64,000 nucleotides of DNA from Micrococcus porci. GTDB lineage: Bacteria; Actinomycetota; Actinomycetes; Actinomycetales; Micrococcaceae. Location of the stretch: contig NZ_CP083691.1 of the NCBI RefSeq assembly GCF_020097155.1, forward strand, positions 1,550,001 through 1,614,000, in the 5' to 3' direction. Of this stretch, positions 45,651 through 54,476 are shown piece by piece. Position numbers and translations under genes: made by a program. How positions within the stretch are numbered: the first letter of the stretch is position 1; each line of letters starts with the position of its first letter. The notes beneath the pieces were generated by a model, which was given only the letters and a program-made list of their open reading frames with translations, had not been told where the DNA came from and made no database searches.

Positions 45651-47656
45651 GACTCCAGCACGTCCCGCGTGTCGCCCCGGGAGAGCAGCTCCTCCGCGAA
45701 CCGGCGCCCGTTCTCCCGGGTCAGACCGCCGTGCTCCCGGAACCACTCCACGGCGTCCGCGTCCAGCACCTCCGCCCAGATGTACGAGTAGTACCCGGCC
45801 GCGTAGTCGTTGCCGAACACGTGCTTGAAGTAGCCCGTCCCGTAACGCGGCGGCACCAGGTCGACGTCGATCCCCGCCTCCGTCAGCACCCGCCGCTCGA
45901 ATCCGGCAGGGTCCGCGGTCGCCGCGTCCACGGTGTCCTCCGTGAGGGTGTGCCACGCCCAGTCGAGCAGCGTCGCCCCGAGGTACTCCACGGTCCGGTA
46001 GCCCTCGCCCCACAGGTCCGCCGCCTCCAGCCGCTCCAGCGTCCCCGTCGGCAGCTCCGCGCCCGTCTCCACATGCCGGGCGTAGTCCGCCAGCAGGGAC
46101 GGCTCCCGCAGCCACACCTCGTTCACCTGCGACGGGAACTCCACCGTGTCCCGCGGCACCGCCGTGCCCGTCAGCGACGGGTACTCGCCCTCCGCCAGCA
46201 GCCCGTGCAACACGTGCCCGAACTCGTGGAACAGCGTCGTCGCCTCGTCCAGCGTCAGGAGCGCCGGGCGCCCCTCCGCCGGAGCCGGCACGTTCATCGT
46301 GCAGAACACCACGGGGCGGGTGCCCAGCGCCGCCGAGGCGTCGACCACGTTGTGCATCCACGCCCCGCCGGACTTCGTCGGACGCGCGAAGAAGTCGCCC
46401 ACGAACAGACCCACCCCGCGGCCGTCCTCGTCCGTCACCTCCCACACCCGGATCGCCGGCCGGTACAGGTGCCCCGCCAGATCCTCCCGCTCCGCGAACC
46501 GCAGCCCGTAGAGCGCCGTCGCCGCCGCGAACACGCCCCGGGTCAGGACCCGGTCCAGCTCGAACCACGGCCGCAGCGCCCCCGCGTCCACGTCGAACGC
46601 CTCCCGCGCGTGCGCCGCCGAGAGGAACGGCCAGTCCCACGGCACCACCGGCGCGTCCCCCTCCGCCACCGCCTCGGCGTCCCGGCGCGCGTTGGCCATC
46701 GCCGGCCCCGTCAGGGAGCCCAGCAGCCCCTCCACCGCCGCCACCGACGGCGCCGCCCGGTCCCGCAGCGCATGCTCCGCCCACGACGCCGCCCCCAGCA
46801 GCCGCGCCTTCTCCAGTCGCAGACGCACGATCCGCATCGCCGTCGTCAGCGTCTCGTGCTCTCCGGAGGACCCCCGGCCCACCGACGCCTCGAACACCTC
46901 CCGCCGCAGCCCAGCGTCCTCCAGGTCCGCCAGCCACGGCTGCGACGTGAACAGCGACAGCGTCAGCAGCCACGGCCCCGCACCCTCCGCCGCGTCCGCC
47001 CTGCGGTGCCCCGCCTCCGCGGCTGCGCGCTCCGCCGCCGCCGCCAGGTCGTCCGCCCTCAGCCCGGCCAGGCGCTCGCGGTCCGTCACCAGGACCGCGC
47101 GGGCGGCGGTGTCGGCCACGAGCCGTCGGGTGTAGGCGGCGGAGAGGGTCGCCAGCTCGCCGTTGAGGCGGGCGAGCTCGGCGCGGCCGGCCTCGTCCAG
47201 GCCCGCGCCGGCGATCTCCAGGCGGGTGCGCGTGCGCTCCAGCAGGCGGGCGTCCTCACCTGCGAGGCCGGCGTCGTCGACCGCGGCCACGCGCGCCGAC
47301 AGGCGCGGGTCCAGGAGGATCGCGTCCTCGTGCGCGGCGAGCTCGGGGGAGAGCTCCTCGGCCAGGGCCTGCCGGGCGTCCGTGCCGTCCGAGCCCACGA
47401 GGGTGGAGAACATCGGGGCCACGCGGCGCAGCAGGGCACCCGAGAGCTCGAGTGCCCGCACGGTGTTCTCGAAGGTCGGCGCCTCGGGGGAGGACAGGAT
47501 CTCCTCCACCTCGGCGCGCTGCTCCGCCATGCCCTGCCGCATCCCCGTGGCGAGGTCGGCGTCGCTCACGGCGGCGAAGTCCGGCAGCCCGTGGGGCAGC
47601 GGGGAGGGGGAGAGGAGCGGGTGGCCTGCGGGGAGGCGGTGGGTGATCTGCGTCAT
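45572..47656 (-). CDS. M3 family oligopeptidase (peptidyl-dipeptidase Dcp / oligopeptidase A type)
   Basis: A 694-residue cytosolic zinc peptidase. The zinc motif HEFGH begins at H477, with the downstream Glu in the SQVNEVW region, and a C-terminal [21 protein letters not shown] region binds substrate, as in Dcp/PrlC. It degrades short peptides. The ATG at 47656 has no clear Shine-Dalgarno; TAGGCT ends 7 nt upstream, suggesting a leaderless mRNA. Its 3' end overlaps the convergent hydrolase gene by 79 bp. Confidence 0.92.
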   Translation of the reverse strand: MTQITHRLPAGHPLLSPSPLPHGLPDFAAVSDADLATGMRQGMAEQRAEVEEILSSPEAPTFENTVRALELSGALLRRVAPMFSTLVGSDGTDARQALAEELSPELAAHEDAILLDPRLSARVAAVDDAGLAGEDARLLERTRTRLEIAGAGLDEAGRAELARLNGELATLSAAYTRRLVADTAARAVLVTDRERLAGLRADDLAAAAERAAAEAGHRRADAAEGAGPWLLTLSLFTSQPWLADLEDAGLRREVFEASVGRGSSGEHETLTTAMRIVRLRLEKARLLGAASWAEHALRDRAAPSVAAVEGLLGSLTGPAMANARRDAEAVAEGDAPVVPWDWPFLSAAHAREAFDVDAGALRPWFELDRVLTRGVFAAATALYGLRFAEREDLAGHLYRPAIRVWEVTDEDGRGVGLFVGDFFARPTKSGGAWMHNVVDASAALGTRPVVFCTMNVPAPAEGRPALLTLDEATTLFHEFGHVLHGLLAEGEYPSLTGTAVPRDTVEFPSQVNEVWLREPSLLADYARHVETGAELPTGTLERLEAADLWGEGYRTVEYLGATLLDWAWHTLTEDTVDAATADPAGFERRVLTEAGIDVDLVPPRYGTGYFKHVFGNDYAAGYYSYIWAEVLDADAVEWFREHGGLTRENGRRFAEELLSRGDTRDVLESYRAFRGRDAELEPLLRRRGLLPEGA

Positions 47657-47663
47657 GCCGCCC

Positions 47664-47669
47664 AGCCTA
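47664..47669 (-). promoter_or_regulatory. -10 element of the M3 peptidase gene
   Basis: TAGGCT on the minus strand, 7 nt before the ATG at 47656. The yebC -10 lies only 20 bp away on the other strand. Confidence 0.45.
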
Positions 47670-47688
47670 GGTCGGGGACGTCCGGCGC

Positions 47689-47694
47689 TACACT
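47689..47694 (+). promoter_or_regulatory. -10 element of the yebC-ruvC unit
   Basis: TACACT, 68 nt upstream of the yebC ATG. Confidence 0.45.
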
Positions 47695-47762
47695 GGGCGG
47701 TCGAGCACGCGCCGCCCCGCGCGCGTCGTTGCAGCATCCCGACGAGCAGAAGGAGACAGCGG

Positions 47763-48524
47763 ATGTCCGGTCACTCCAAATGGGCCACCACCAAGCACAA
47801 GAAGGCCGTGATCGACCAGCGTCGCGCCAAGGCGTTCGCCAAGTACATCAAGGGCATCGAGGTGGCCGCCCGCGCCGGCGGCGCCGACCTCTCCGGCAAC
47901 CCCGCGCTGGACCTGGCCGTCTCCAAGGCCAAGAAGAACTCGGTCCCCAACGACAACATCGACCGCGCCATCAAGCGCGGCGCGGGCCTCACCGGCGAGG
48001 TCATCGACTACACCGAGATCATGTACGAGGTCCGCGGCCCCCAGGGCTCCGCGCTGCTCGTCGAGTGCCTCACCGACAACAAGAACCGCGCCGCCGCCGA
48101 CGTGCGCGCCGCGGTCACCCGCAACGGCGGCACCATGGCCGACTCCGGCTCCGTCTCCTTCCTGTTCCACCGCAAGGGCGTCGTCCGCCTGCCCGCCGCG
48201 GGCAACACCGAGGACTCCCTCCTCGAGGCCGTGCTCGAGGGCGGCGCGGACGCCGAGGAGGTCGTGCTCTCCGGCGACGACTTCGAGATCGTCTCCGAGC
48301 CCGGCGACCTGCGCGCCGTGGCCGAGGCCCTCGACGCCGCGGGCATCGACTACGAGACCGACGAGATGGAGCACCTGCCCACCATGAAGGTGGAGCTGGA
48401 CGCCAAGGGCGCCCGCACCTTCCTGAAGCTGGCCGACGCCCTCGAGGACCTCGACGACGTGCAGAACGTGTTCTCCAACGTGGACATCGCCCCCGAGGTG
48501 ATGGACGAGCTCGAGCAGGACTGA
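47763..48524 (+). CDS. yebC: YebC/PmpR-family (TACO1-like) protein
   Basis: A 253-residue protein with the family start [19 protein letters not shown] and [22 protein letters not shown] and [12 protein letters not shown]. Long annotated as a transcriptional regulator; recent work assigns family members a role in translation of proline-rich stretches. AAGGAGA precedes the ATG at 47763. ruvC starts 7 nt after its stop, the usual actinobacterial order. Confidence 0.95.
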   Translation: MSGHSKWATTKHKKAVIDQRRAKAFAKYIKGIEVAARAGGADLSGNPALDLAVSKAKKNSVPNDNIDRAIKRGAGLTGEVIDYTEIMYEVRGPQGSALLVECLTDNKNRAAADVRAAVTRNGGTMADSGSVSFLFHRKGVVRLPAAGNTEDSLLEAVLEGGADAEEVVLSGDDFEIVSEPGDLRAVAEALDAAGIDYETDEMEHLPTMKVELDAKGARTFLKLADALEDLDDVQNVFSNVDIAPEVMDELEQD

Positions 48525-48531
48525 GCGCATC

Positions 48532-49218
48532 GTGACGGACCGGCCCGCCGGCGTCGTCCGCGTGCTCGGGGTGGACCCCGGGCTGACCCGCTGCGGCATC
48601 GCCGTGGTGGACGTGGACGCGCGCAGGCGGGCCGAGCTCGTCCACGTCGAGGTCGCCGGCACGGCGCCGGAGGAGTCCCTCGACGCCCGCCTGCTCTGCA
48701 TCGACCGGGCCGTGAGCGCTGTGCTCGTGCGCTTCCGGCCGGAGCGGGCGGCCGTCGAGCGGATGTTCGCCAACAACAACACGCCCACGGTCCTGGGCAC
48801 CGCCCAGGCGGCGGGCGTGGCGATCGCCGCCGCGGCCCGCGCGGGCGTCCCGGTGGGCCTGCACACCCCGTCGGAGGTGAAGGCGGCCGTCACCGGCAAC
48901 GGCGACGCCGGCAAGGAGCAGGTGACCACCATGGTCACCCGGATCCTCCGCCTGGACGCGCCCCCGCGCCCGGCCGACGCCGCCGACGCCCTCGCGCTGG
49001 CCATCGCCCACGCCTGGCGGGGCACGGCCCTCGGGCGGGCCGCCGGGCACACCGGCCTGGACACGTCGGGACTGGCCAGCCGCACCGGAGCCTCGCGGGG
49101 CGCGGCCGGCGCGCGCGTGCGCCGCGCCCCGAAGGCCGCCCTGACGCCCGCGCAGCAGGCGTGGCTCGCCGCGGAGCGTTCCGCCGGCGCCCGTCCCGGT
49201 CGCCGCAGCGCGGGCTGA
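48532..49218 (+). CDS. ruvC: Crossover junction endodeoxyribonuclease RuvC
   Basis: A 228-residue Holliday-junction resolvase. Catalytic acidic residues lie in [17 protein letters not shown] and [14 protein letters not shown]. It cuts four-way junctions with RuvAB. The C-terminal ~50 residues ([20 protein letters not shown]...) form a basic, Ala-rich tail longer than in E. coli RuvC (173 residues). GTG at 48532; ruvA follows after 125 nt with its own promoter. Confidence 0.94.
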   Translation: MTDRPAGVVRVLGVDPGLTRCGIAVVDVDARRRAELVHVEVAGTAPEESLDARLLCIDRAVSAVLVRFRPERAAVERMFANNNTPTVLGTAQAAGVAIAAAARAGVPVGLHTPSEVKAAVTGNGDAGKEQVTTMVTRILRLDAPPRPADAADALALAIAHAWRGTALGRAAGHTGLDTSGLASRTGASRGAAGARVRRAPKAALTPAQQAWLAAERSAGARPGRRSAG

Positions 49219-49292
49219 CCGGGAGGCGGGGCACGGGCGGCCGACGACGGCGCGCGGCGCGCCCTCTCCCGCCGCGCCGTCGCCGGCGGCGT

Positions 49293-49308
49293 TCGATGAT
49301 ATGTTCGA
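49293..49308. promoter_or_regulatory. Candidate LexA (SOS) box upstream of ruvAB
   Basis: TCGATG-ATAT-GTTCGA; the right half is a perfect actinobacterial half-site and the left matches 4 of 6 of TCGAAC. Extended symmetry is TTCGA-N8-TCGAA. It overlaps a TATGTT -10-like hexamer (49300-49305), so LexA binding would block transcription. Confidence 0.6.
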
Positions 49309-49343
49309 ATCCCGTCCGCCGACCGACCCCCTGGAGGCCCCCG

Positions 49344-49988
49344 ATGATCGCGTCCCTCTCCGGCACCGTGGAGCACGTGGGCCTGGACCACGCGGTGATC
49401 GCCGTCGGCGGCGTGGGCCTGAGCTTCTCCGCCACGCCCCAGACCCTGTCGCACCTGCATGAAGGACGCGACGGCGCCGTCCAGACGCACCTCGTGGTCA
49501 AGGAGGACTCCCTCACCCTGTTCGGGTTCGCCGACCGCGCGGAGCGCGAGGTGTTCGAGGTCCTGCTGGGCGCCAACGGGGTCGGCCCGCGCCTGGCGCT
49601 GGCCATCCTCGCGGTGCACCGCCCCGAGGCCGTGCGGCGGGCCGTCACGGACGAGGACGAGAAGGCCCTCACCCTCGTGCCGGGGATCGGCCCCAAGATG
49701 GCGCGCAAGATCATCGTCGACCTCGCGGGCCGGCTGGCCCCCACGGGCGAGGTCGAGCCGGAGGCGGCCGTCGTGGAGCCCGAGGCCGCGGCCGACGCCT
49801 GGCACGCGGACGTCGTGCAGGCCATGACCGGTCTGGGCTGGTCGGAGAAGGAGGCCGCCAAGGCGGTCGCCGCCACCGTCGCCACGCACCCGGACGTGGA
49901 CGCCTCCGGCGACGTCGCCGCGCTGCTGCGCGCCACCCTGCGGGACGTCGGCGCCGCCGCGGCCGTGCGCGGGGGCCGCCGCGCATGA
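49344..49988 (+). CDS. ruvA: Holliday junction branch-migration protein RuvA
   Basis: A 214-residue RuvA. It begins [13 protein letters not shown] (OB domain), then helix-hairpin-helix motifs including [19 protein letters not shown], and a C-terminal UBA-like domain III ([17 protein letters not shown]) that contacts RuvB, joined by an acidic linker ([19 protein letters not shown]). It binds the four-way junction and loads RuvB. ATG at 49344 with CTGGAGG; the stop overlaps the ruvB start (ATGA). Confidence 0.96.
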   Translation: MIASLSGTVEHVGLDHAVIAVGGVGLSFSATPQTLSHLHEGRDGAVQTHLVVKEDSLTLFGFADRAEREVFEVLLGANGVGPRLALAILAVHRPEAVRRAVTDEDEKALTLVPGIGPKMARKIIVDLAGRLAPTGEVEPEAAVVEPEAAADAWHADVVQAMTGLGWSEKEAAKAVAATVATHPDVDASGDVAALLRATLRDVGAAAAVRGGRRA

Positions 49989-50998
49989 GCGAGCGCCCCG
50001 TCACCGCGTTCGAGGCCGACGCGGAGGAGCGCCGCCTCGAGGCCGCGCTGCGCCCGAAGCACCTCGACGAGTTCGTGGGCCAGGCCCGCGTCCGCGAGCA
50101 GCTGGACCTCATGCTCGCCTCGGCCCGGCTGCGCGACCGCGCGGCGGACCACGTGCTGCTCTCCGGTCCGCCCGGCCTCGGCAAGACCACCCTCGCCATG
50201 ATCGTGGCGCAGGAGATGAACGCGCCGCTGCGCCTGTCCTCCGGCCCGGCGATCCAGAACGCCGGCGACCTCGCGGCGATCCTCTCCTCGCTGACGGAGG
50301 GGGAGGTGCTCTTCCTCGACGAGATCCACCGCATGTCCCGGCCGGCCGAGGAGATGCTCTACATGGCCATGGAGGACTTCCGCGTGGACATCGTGGTGGG
50401 CAAGGGCGCCGGCGCCACATCCATTCCGCTGGAGCTGCCCCCGTTCACCCTCGTCGGGGCGACCACGCGCGCCGGGCTGCTGCCCGGGCCGCTGCGGGAC
50501 CGGTTCGGCTTCACCGGCCACCTCGAGTTCTACGCGATCGAGGAGCTCGAGCGGGTGCTGCGCCGCTCGTCCGCCCTGCTGGACATGCGCGTCGAGACGG
50601 ACGGCTACCGGCAGATCGCCTCGCGCTCCCGGGGCACGCCGCGCATCGCCAACCGGCTGCTGCGCCGCGTGCGGGACTGGGCCCTGGTGAAGGGCCTGGA
50701 CACCGTGGACGCCGAGGCCGCCTCCGCCGCGCTGACCATGTACGAGGTGGACGCCCGCGGCCTGGACCGCCTGGACCGCTCCGTGCTGACCGCCCTGTGC
50801 ACCACGTTCGGGGGCGGCCCCGTGGGCCTGACCACCCTGGCCACCGCCGTGGGGGAGGAGGCCGAGACCGTGGAGACCGTCGCCGAGCCCTTCCTCATCC
50901 GGGAGGGCATGATGGCGCGCACCCCGCGCGGCCGCGTGGCCCTGCCCGGCGCGTGGGACCACCTGGGCATGACCCCGCCGGAGGCTCCGCTCGGCTGA
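49985..50998 (+). CDS. ruvB: Holliday junction branch-migration ATPase RuvB
   Basis: A 337-residue AAA+ motor. Walker [12 protein letters not shown], Walker [10 protein letters not shown], sensor [10 protein letters not shown] and the arginine-finger region [11 protein letters not shown] are all present, with a C-terminal winged helix ([15 protein letters not shown]). It pumps DNA through the RuvA-bound junction. Starts inside the ruvA stop codon, so stoichiometry is set by coupling. Confidence 0.97.
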   Translation: MSERPVTAFEADAEERRLEAALRPKHLDEFVGQARVREQLDLMLASARLRDRAADHVLLSGPPGLGKTTLAMIVAQEMNAPLRLSSGPAIQNAGDLAAILSSLTEGEVLFLDEIHRMSRPAEEMLYMAMEDFRVDIVVGKGAGATSIPLELPPFTLVGATTRAGLLPGPLRDRFGFTGHLEFYAIEELERVLRRSSALLDMRVETDGYRQIASRSRGTPRIANRLLRRVRDWALVKGLDTVDAEAASAALTMYEVDARGLDRLDRSVLTALCTTFGGGPVGLTTLATAVGEEAETVETVAEPFLIREGMMARTPRGRVALPGAWDHLGMTPPEAPLG

Positions 50999-51004
50999 GC
51001 GCCC

Positions 51005-51010
51005 TACACT
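51005..51010 (+). promoter_or_regulatory. -10 element of yajC-secDF
   Basis: TACACT, 7 nt after the ruvB stop and 41 nt before the yajC GTG. Confidence 0.4.
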
Positions 51011-51051
51011 GGCACGGATCCCCGCAGTCGACTCGACCTGGAGTGTGCCCC

Positions 51052-51453
51052 GTGCCGCTGACCCCCCTCGCCCCCGTCCTCGCCGACGACGCCGCCGGCG
51101 GCGGCAACGTCCTCGTGCTGGCCATGTTCGCGGCCCTGGCCGTGATGCTGTTCCTCTCCTTCCGGCGGGGCAAGAAGGCCCAGGCGGAGGCCGCGGACAT
51201 GCGGGCACGCCTGACCCCCGGTCAGGAGGTCATGACCGGCGCGGGCATCTTCGGCCGCGTCGTGGCGGTGGACGCCGCCGCCCAGCGCGTGACCTTGGAG
51301 ACCGCGCCCGGCACCCGCATGGACGTGCACCTGCAGGGCATCGTGAAGATCGAGGAGCCGGATGTCGCGCCCGCGGCGGACACCGCCCCCGCCGTCGGCG
51401 GTGCGCACGCTGCGGAGACGGCCCCCGCGGCCGACGACACCGACCGCGCCTGA
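51052..51453 (+). CDS. yajC: Preprotein translocase subunit YajC
   Basis: A 133-residue protein with one N-terminal TM segment (NVLVLAMFAALAVMLFLSF), then the basic stretch RRGKKAQAEA and the domain LTPGQEVMTGAGIFGRVVAV typical of YajC. An Ala-rich tail follows. It associates with SecDF at the SecYEG translocon. GTG at 51052 has CTGGAG upstream. secD starts 72 nt downstream. Confidence 0.92.
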   Translation: MPLTPLAPVLADDAAGGGNVLVLAMFAALAVMLFLSFRRGKKAQAEAADMRARLTPGQEVMTGAGIFGRVVAVDAAAQRVTLETAPGTRMDVHLQGIVKIEEPDVAPAADTAPAVGGAHAAETAPAADDTDRA

Positions 51454-51525
51454 GCCCCGGACCCGCAGCACCCCTCCCCGGCGGCCGGGCACGCACCCGG
51501 ACCGCCCGCAGCGAAAGCAGCACGC

Positions 51526-53346
51526 ATGGCGAAGACCTCACCCACCCGCGCCGCCGGGCGCACCCTGGCCTGGCTGGCCGCGCTGATCGTGGCGCTCACT
51601 GCGATCCTCGGGCTCGGCGTGGCCTCGGGCCAGGCCTCCTGGGCCCCCAAGCTCGCGCTGGACCTCGAGGGCGGCACCCAGATGGTGCTCGCCCCCACGA
51701 CGGCCAGCGGAGAGCAGGCCACCCCCGAGCAGCTCCAGCAGGCCGTGGAGATCATCCGCCAGCGCGTGGACGGCTCCGGAGTGGCCGAGGCCGTCGTCGC
51801 CACCCAGGGCGACCAGAACGTCGTCGTCTCCATGCCGGGCGTGCCCGACGAGGAGACCCGCCGCCTGATCCAGGCCTCCGCGGACATGCAGTTCCGTCCC
51901 GTGCTGCAGGCCGTCCCCGGCGGCCAGCCGACGCCCCAGGACCAGCTGGTCCCGAAGGACCAGTTCCCGACGCCCTCGGCCGAGCCGACGGACGCCTACG
52001 ACCCGAACTGGATCACCCCGGAGCTGGCCGACGAGTTCCAGCGCACCGACTGCACCCTGCCGCGCGACCCGAACGCCGCCCCGCCGGCCACGGACCGGGC
52101 GGTCGTGGTGTGCGAGCCGCAGCAGGAGACCCCCGCGGGCACGATGCCGGCGACGAAGTACATCGTCGGCCCGGTGGTGATCCCCGGCACCATGATCGAG
52201 AAGGCGAGCAACGCCACCGCCCAGTCGCAGACCGGCGTGACCACCAACGAGTGGGTCGTGAACATCGACTTCGATGGAGAGGGCACCAAGCGCTTCACCG
52301 AGGTCACCCAGAAGCTGACCCCCTTCGCCGAGGGCGACCCGCGCAAGCAGTTCGCCATCATGCTCGACGGGCAGGTGATCGCCGCGCCGCAGTCGAACGT
52401 GGTGATCACGGGCGGCCAGGCGCAGATCTCCGGCCCGGGCTTCACGGAGGAGTCCACCGCCCAGCTCGCCGAGCAGCTCAACTACGGCTCCCTGCCGATC
52501 TCCTTCACGATCGAGTCGGAGCAGCAGATCTCCGCGACCCTCGGCCGCGACCAGCTGTTCTGGGGCCTCATCGCGGGCCTCATCGGCCTCGCGCTCGTCG
52601 CCGTCTACCAGTTCTTCCAGTACCGGGCGCTGGGCCTGCTGACGTTCGCCTCGATCGTCGTGGCCGGCGCCCTCACGTACCTGGCCATCGCGATCCTCGG
52701 CTGGACGGACAACTACCGCCTGTCCCTGGCGGGCATCGCCGGCCTGATCGTGGCCATCGGCCTCACGGCGGACTCGTTCATCGTCTACTTCGAGCGCATC
52801 AAGGACGAGCTGCGCTCGGGCCACACCCTGGACGCGGCCCTCCATGAGGGCTGGAAGCGCGCCAAGCGGACCATCACGGCCTCCAAGGCCGTGAACCTGC
52901 TGGCGGCCGTCGTGCTGTACTTCGTGGCCGTGGGCAATGTGCGCGGCTTCGCGTTCACGCTCGGTCTGACGGCGATCGCGGACCTCCTCGTCGTGTTCAT
53001 GTTCACGCACCCGCTGATGGTGCTGCTCTCCCGCACGGACTTCGTGGGCGGCGGGCATCCGATGTCCGGCCTGGACCCACGGGTCCTCGGCGTCGAGCCC
53101 GCCCTGTACCAGGGCGCCGGCCGCTTCCGGGAGCCGGCCGCCGCCCGTGCCGCGCGGGGAGGCTCCCACGCCGCGGACGACGACGACGCCGGGTCGTCCG
53201 CCGCGCGCCGGGGTCGCCGGAGCGAGCAGCCCATGACCATCGCCGAGCGCCGGAGGGCCGAGCGGGCCGGCGCCGCCCAGACCCCCGCCGCCCAGACCCC
53301 CGCCGGCTCCGCCCCGGCCGCCGACACCGAGGAGGACGCGCTGTGA
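51526..53346 (+). CDS. secD: Protein translocase subunit SecD
   Basis: A 606-residue RND-like membrane protein. TM1 is at ~15-35; the P1 periplasmic region starts LALDLEGGTQMVL and contains VVSMPGVPDEE; five further TM segments start about residue 345, with LTADSFIVYFERIKDEL near the proton-path Asp. It uses the proton motive force with SecF to complete translocation. The cytosolic tail (~510-606) is long, charged and contains a perfect in-frame 15-bp duplication (AAQTP twice). Start ATG 51526; the stop overlaps secF (GTGA). Confidence 0.95.
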   Translation: MAKTSPTRAAGRTLAWLAALIVALTAILGLGVASGQASWAPKLALDLEGGTQMVLAPTTASGEQATPEQLQQAVEIIRQRVDGSGVAEAVVATQGDQNVVVSMPGVPDEETRRLIQASADMQFRPVLQAVPGGQPTPQDQLVPKDQFPTPSAEPTDAYDPNWITPELADEFQRTDCTLPRDPNAAPPATDRAVVVCEPQQETPAGTMPATKYIVGPVVIPGTMIEKASNATAQSQTGVTTNEWVVNIDFDGEGTKRFTEVTQKLTPFAEGDPRKQFAIMLDGQVIAAPQSNVVITGGQAQISGPGFTEESTAQLAEQLNYGSLPISFTIESEQQISATLGRDQLFWGLIAGLIGLALVAVYQFFQYRALGLLTFASIVVAGALTYLAIAILGWTDNYRLSLAGIAGLIVAIGLTADSFIVYFERIKDELRSGHTLDAALHEGWKRAKRTITASKAVNLLAAVVLYFVAVGNVRGFAFTLGLTAIADLLVVFMFTHPLMVLLSRTDFVGGGHPMSGLDPRVLGVEPALYQGAGRFREPAAARAARGGSHAADDDDAGSSAARRGRRSEQPMTIAERRRAERAGAAQTPAAQTPAGSAPAADTEEDAL

Positions 53347-54365
53347 ACCGCTTCGCCGACTGGGGCAACGCCCTCTACTCCGGCCGCATCTCCTACCCCT
53401 TCGTCCGCAAGTGGAAGACGTGGTTCCTGATCGCCGCCGCCCTGCTGGCCGTGGCGTTCGGGCTGACCGCGCTGCGCGGCGGCTTCAACCTGGGCATCGA
53501 CTTCAGGGGCGGCTCGGAGTTCACCGTCTCCGACGCCGCGTCCTCCGAGCTGGATCCGGGCCGGGCCGCGGTGACCGACGTCGTCGCCGGCGCCGAGCCC
53601 ACCGTCACCCAGGTGGCCCCGGGCACCATGCGCGTGCAGACCGAGCAGCTGGACGACGCACAGACCCGCCAGGTCGCCCAGAACCTCCAGCAGGCCTACG
53701 GCGTGACCGGCGACCACGTGACCTCCACGTTCGTCGGCCCGACCTGGGGGCAGGCGGTGTCGCAACAGGCGGTCATCGGCCTCGTGATCTTCGTGGTGCT
53801 CGTGACGCTGTTCATGGCGCTGTACTTCCGCACCTGGAAGATGTCCCTGGCCGCCGTCGTCGGGATGCTCTACGTGGTGGCGCTGACCGCCGGCATCTAC
53901 GGAGCCACCGGCTTCGAGATCACGCCGTCGGCGATCATCGGCTTCCTGACGATCCTCTCCTACGCGCTCTACGACACCGTGGTCGTCTTCGACAAGATCC
54001 GCGAGAACACGCGCGGCGTCGAGGAGGACCCGGACCGCACCTTCGACGGCAGCGTCAACCTGGCCGTGAACCAGACCCTGGTGCGGTCGATCACGACGTC
54101 GATCGTCGGCCTGCTGCCCGTGGGCTCGATCCTGTTCATCGGGGCCGGCCTGCTCGGTGCGGGCACGCTGCGGGACATCTCCCTGGCGATCTTCGTGGGC
54201 ATCATCGTCGGCACCCTCTCCACCCTGTTCATCCAGGCCCCGCTCTACGCGCTGCTCCGCCGCGGGGACGCGGACGTCGTCGCGCACGACGCGCGGGTGG
54301 GTGCCGACCACGACGAGCGGGAGCAGGAGGAGGACCTCGCCGACGCGCGGGGCGCCGTCCTCTGA
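53343..54365 (+). CDS. secF: Protein translocase subunit SecF
   Basis: A 340-residue partner of SecD: TM1 (~27-45), the GIDFRGGSEF signature of the P4 region, and a five-TM core with YALYDTVVVFDKIREN carrying the conserved acidic residue. The C-terminus is short and acidic. GTG at 53343 lies in the secD stop. In many actinobacteria apt follows before rel; here rel follows directly. Confidence 0.95.
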   Translation: MNRFADWGNALYSGRISYPFVRKWKTWFLIAAALLAVAFGLTALRGGFNLGIDFRGGSEFTVSDAASSELDPGRAAVTDVVAGAEPTVTQVAPGTMRVQTEQLDDAQTRQVAQNLQQAYGVTGDHVTSTFVGPTWGQAVSQQAVIGLVIFVVLVTLFMALYFRTWKMSLAAVVGMLYVVALTAGIYGATGFEITPSAIIGFLTILSYALYDTVVVFDKIRENTRGVEEDPDRTFDGSVNLAVNQTLVRSITTSIVGLLPVGSILFIGAGLLGAGTLRDISLAIFVGIIVGTLSTLFIQAPLYALLRRGDADVVAHDARVGADHDEREQEEDLADARGAVL

Positions 54366-54390
54366 GGGCGGGCGAGCCCCCGCCCGCCAC

Positions 54391-54421
54391 GCGGCCCCGC
54401 ACGTCGTCCGTGCGGGGCCGC
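54391..54421. terminator. 13-bp perfect terminator after secF
   Basis: Stem 54391-54403 / 54409-54421 with loop TCGTC, 25 nt after the secF stop and directly upstream of the rel promoter. No T-run. Confidence 0.75.
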
Positions 54422-54428
54422 CGCGGGC

Positions 54429-54434
54429 TAGACT
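54429..54434 (+). promoter_or_regulatory. -10 element of rel
   Basis: TAGACT, 42 nt upstream of the rel GTG and 7 nt after the secF terminator. Confidence 0.45.
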
Positions 54435-54476
54435 GCCCCATCATCCCCGGGCCGGCAGCGGCCAGAAGGAGGCACC

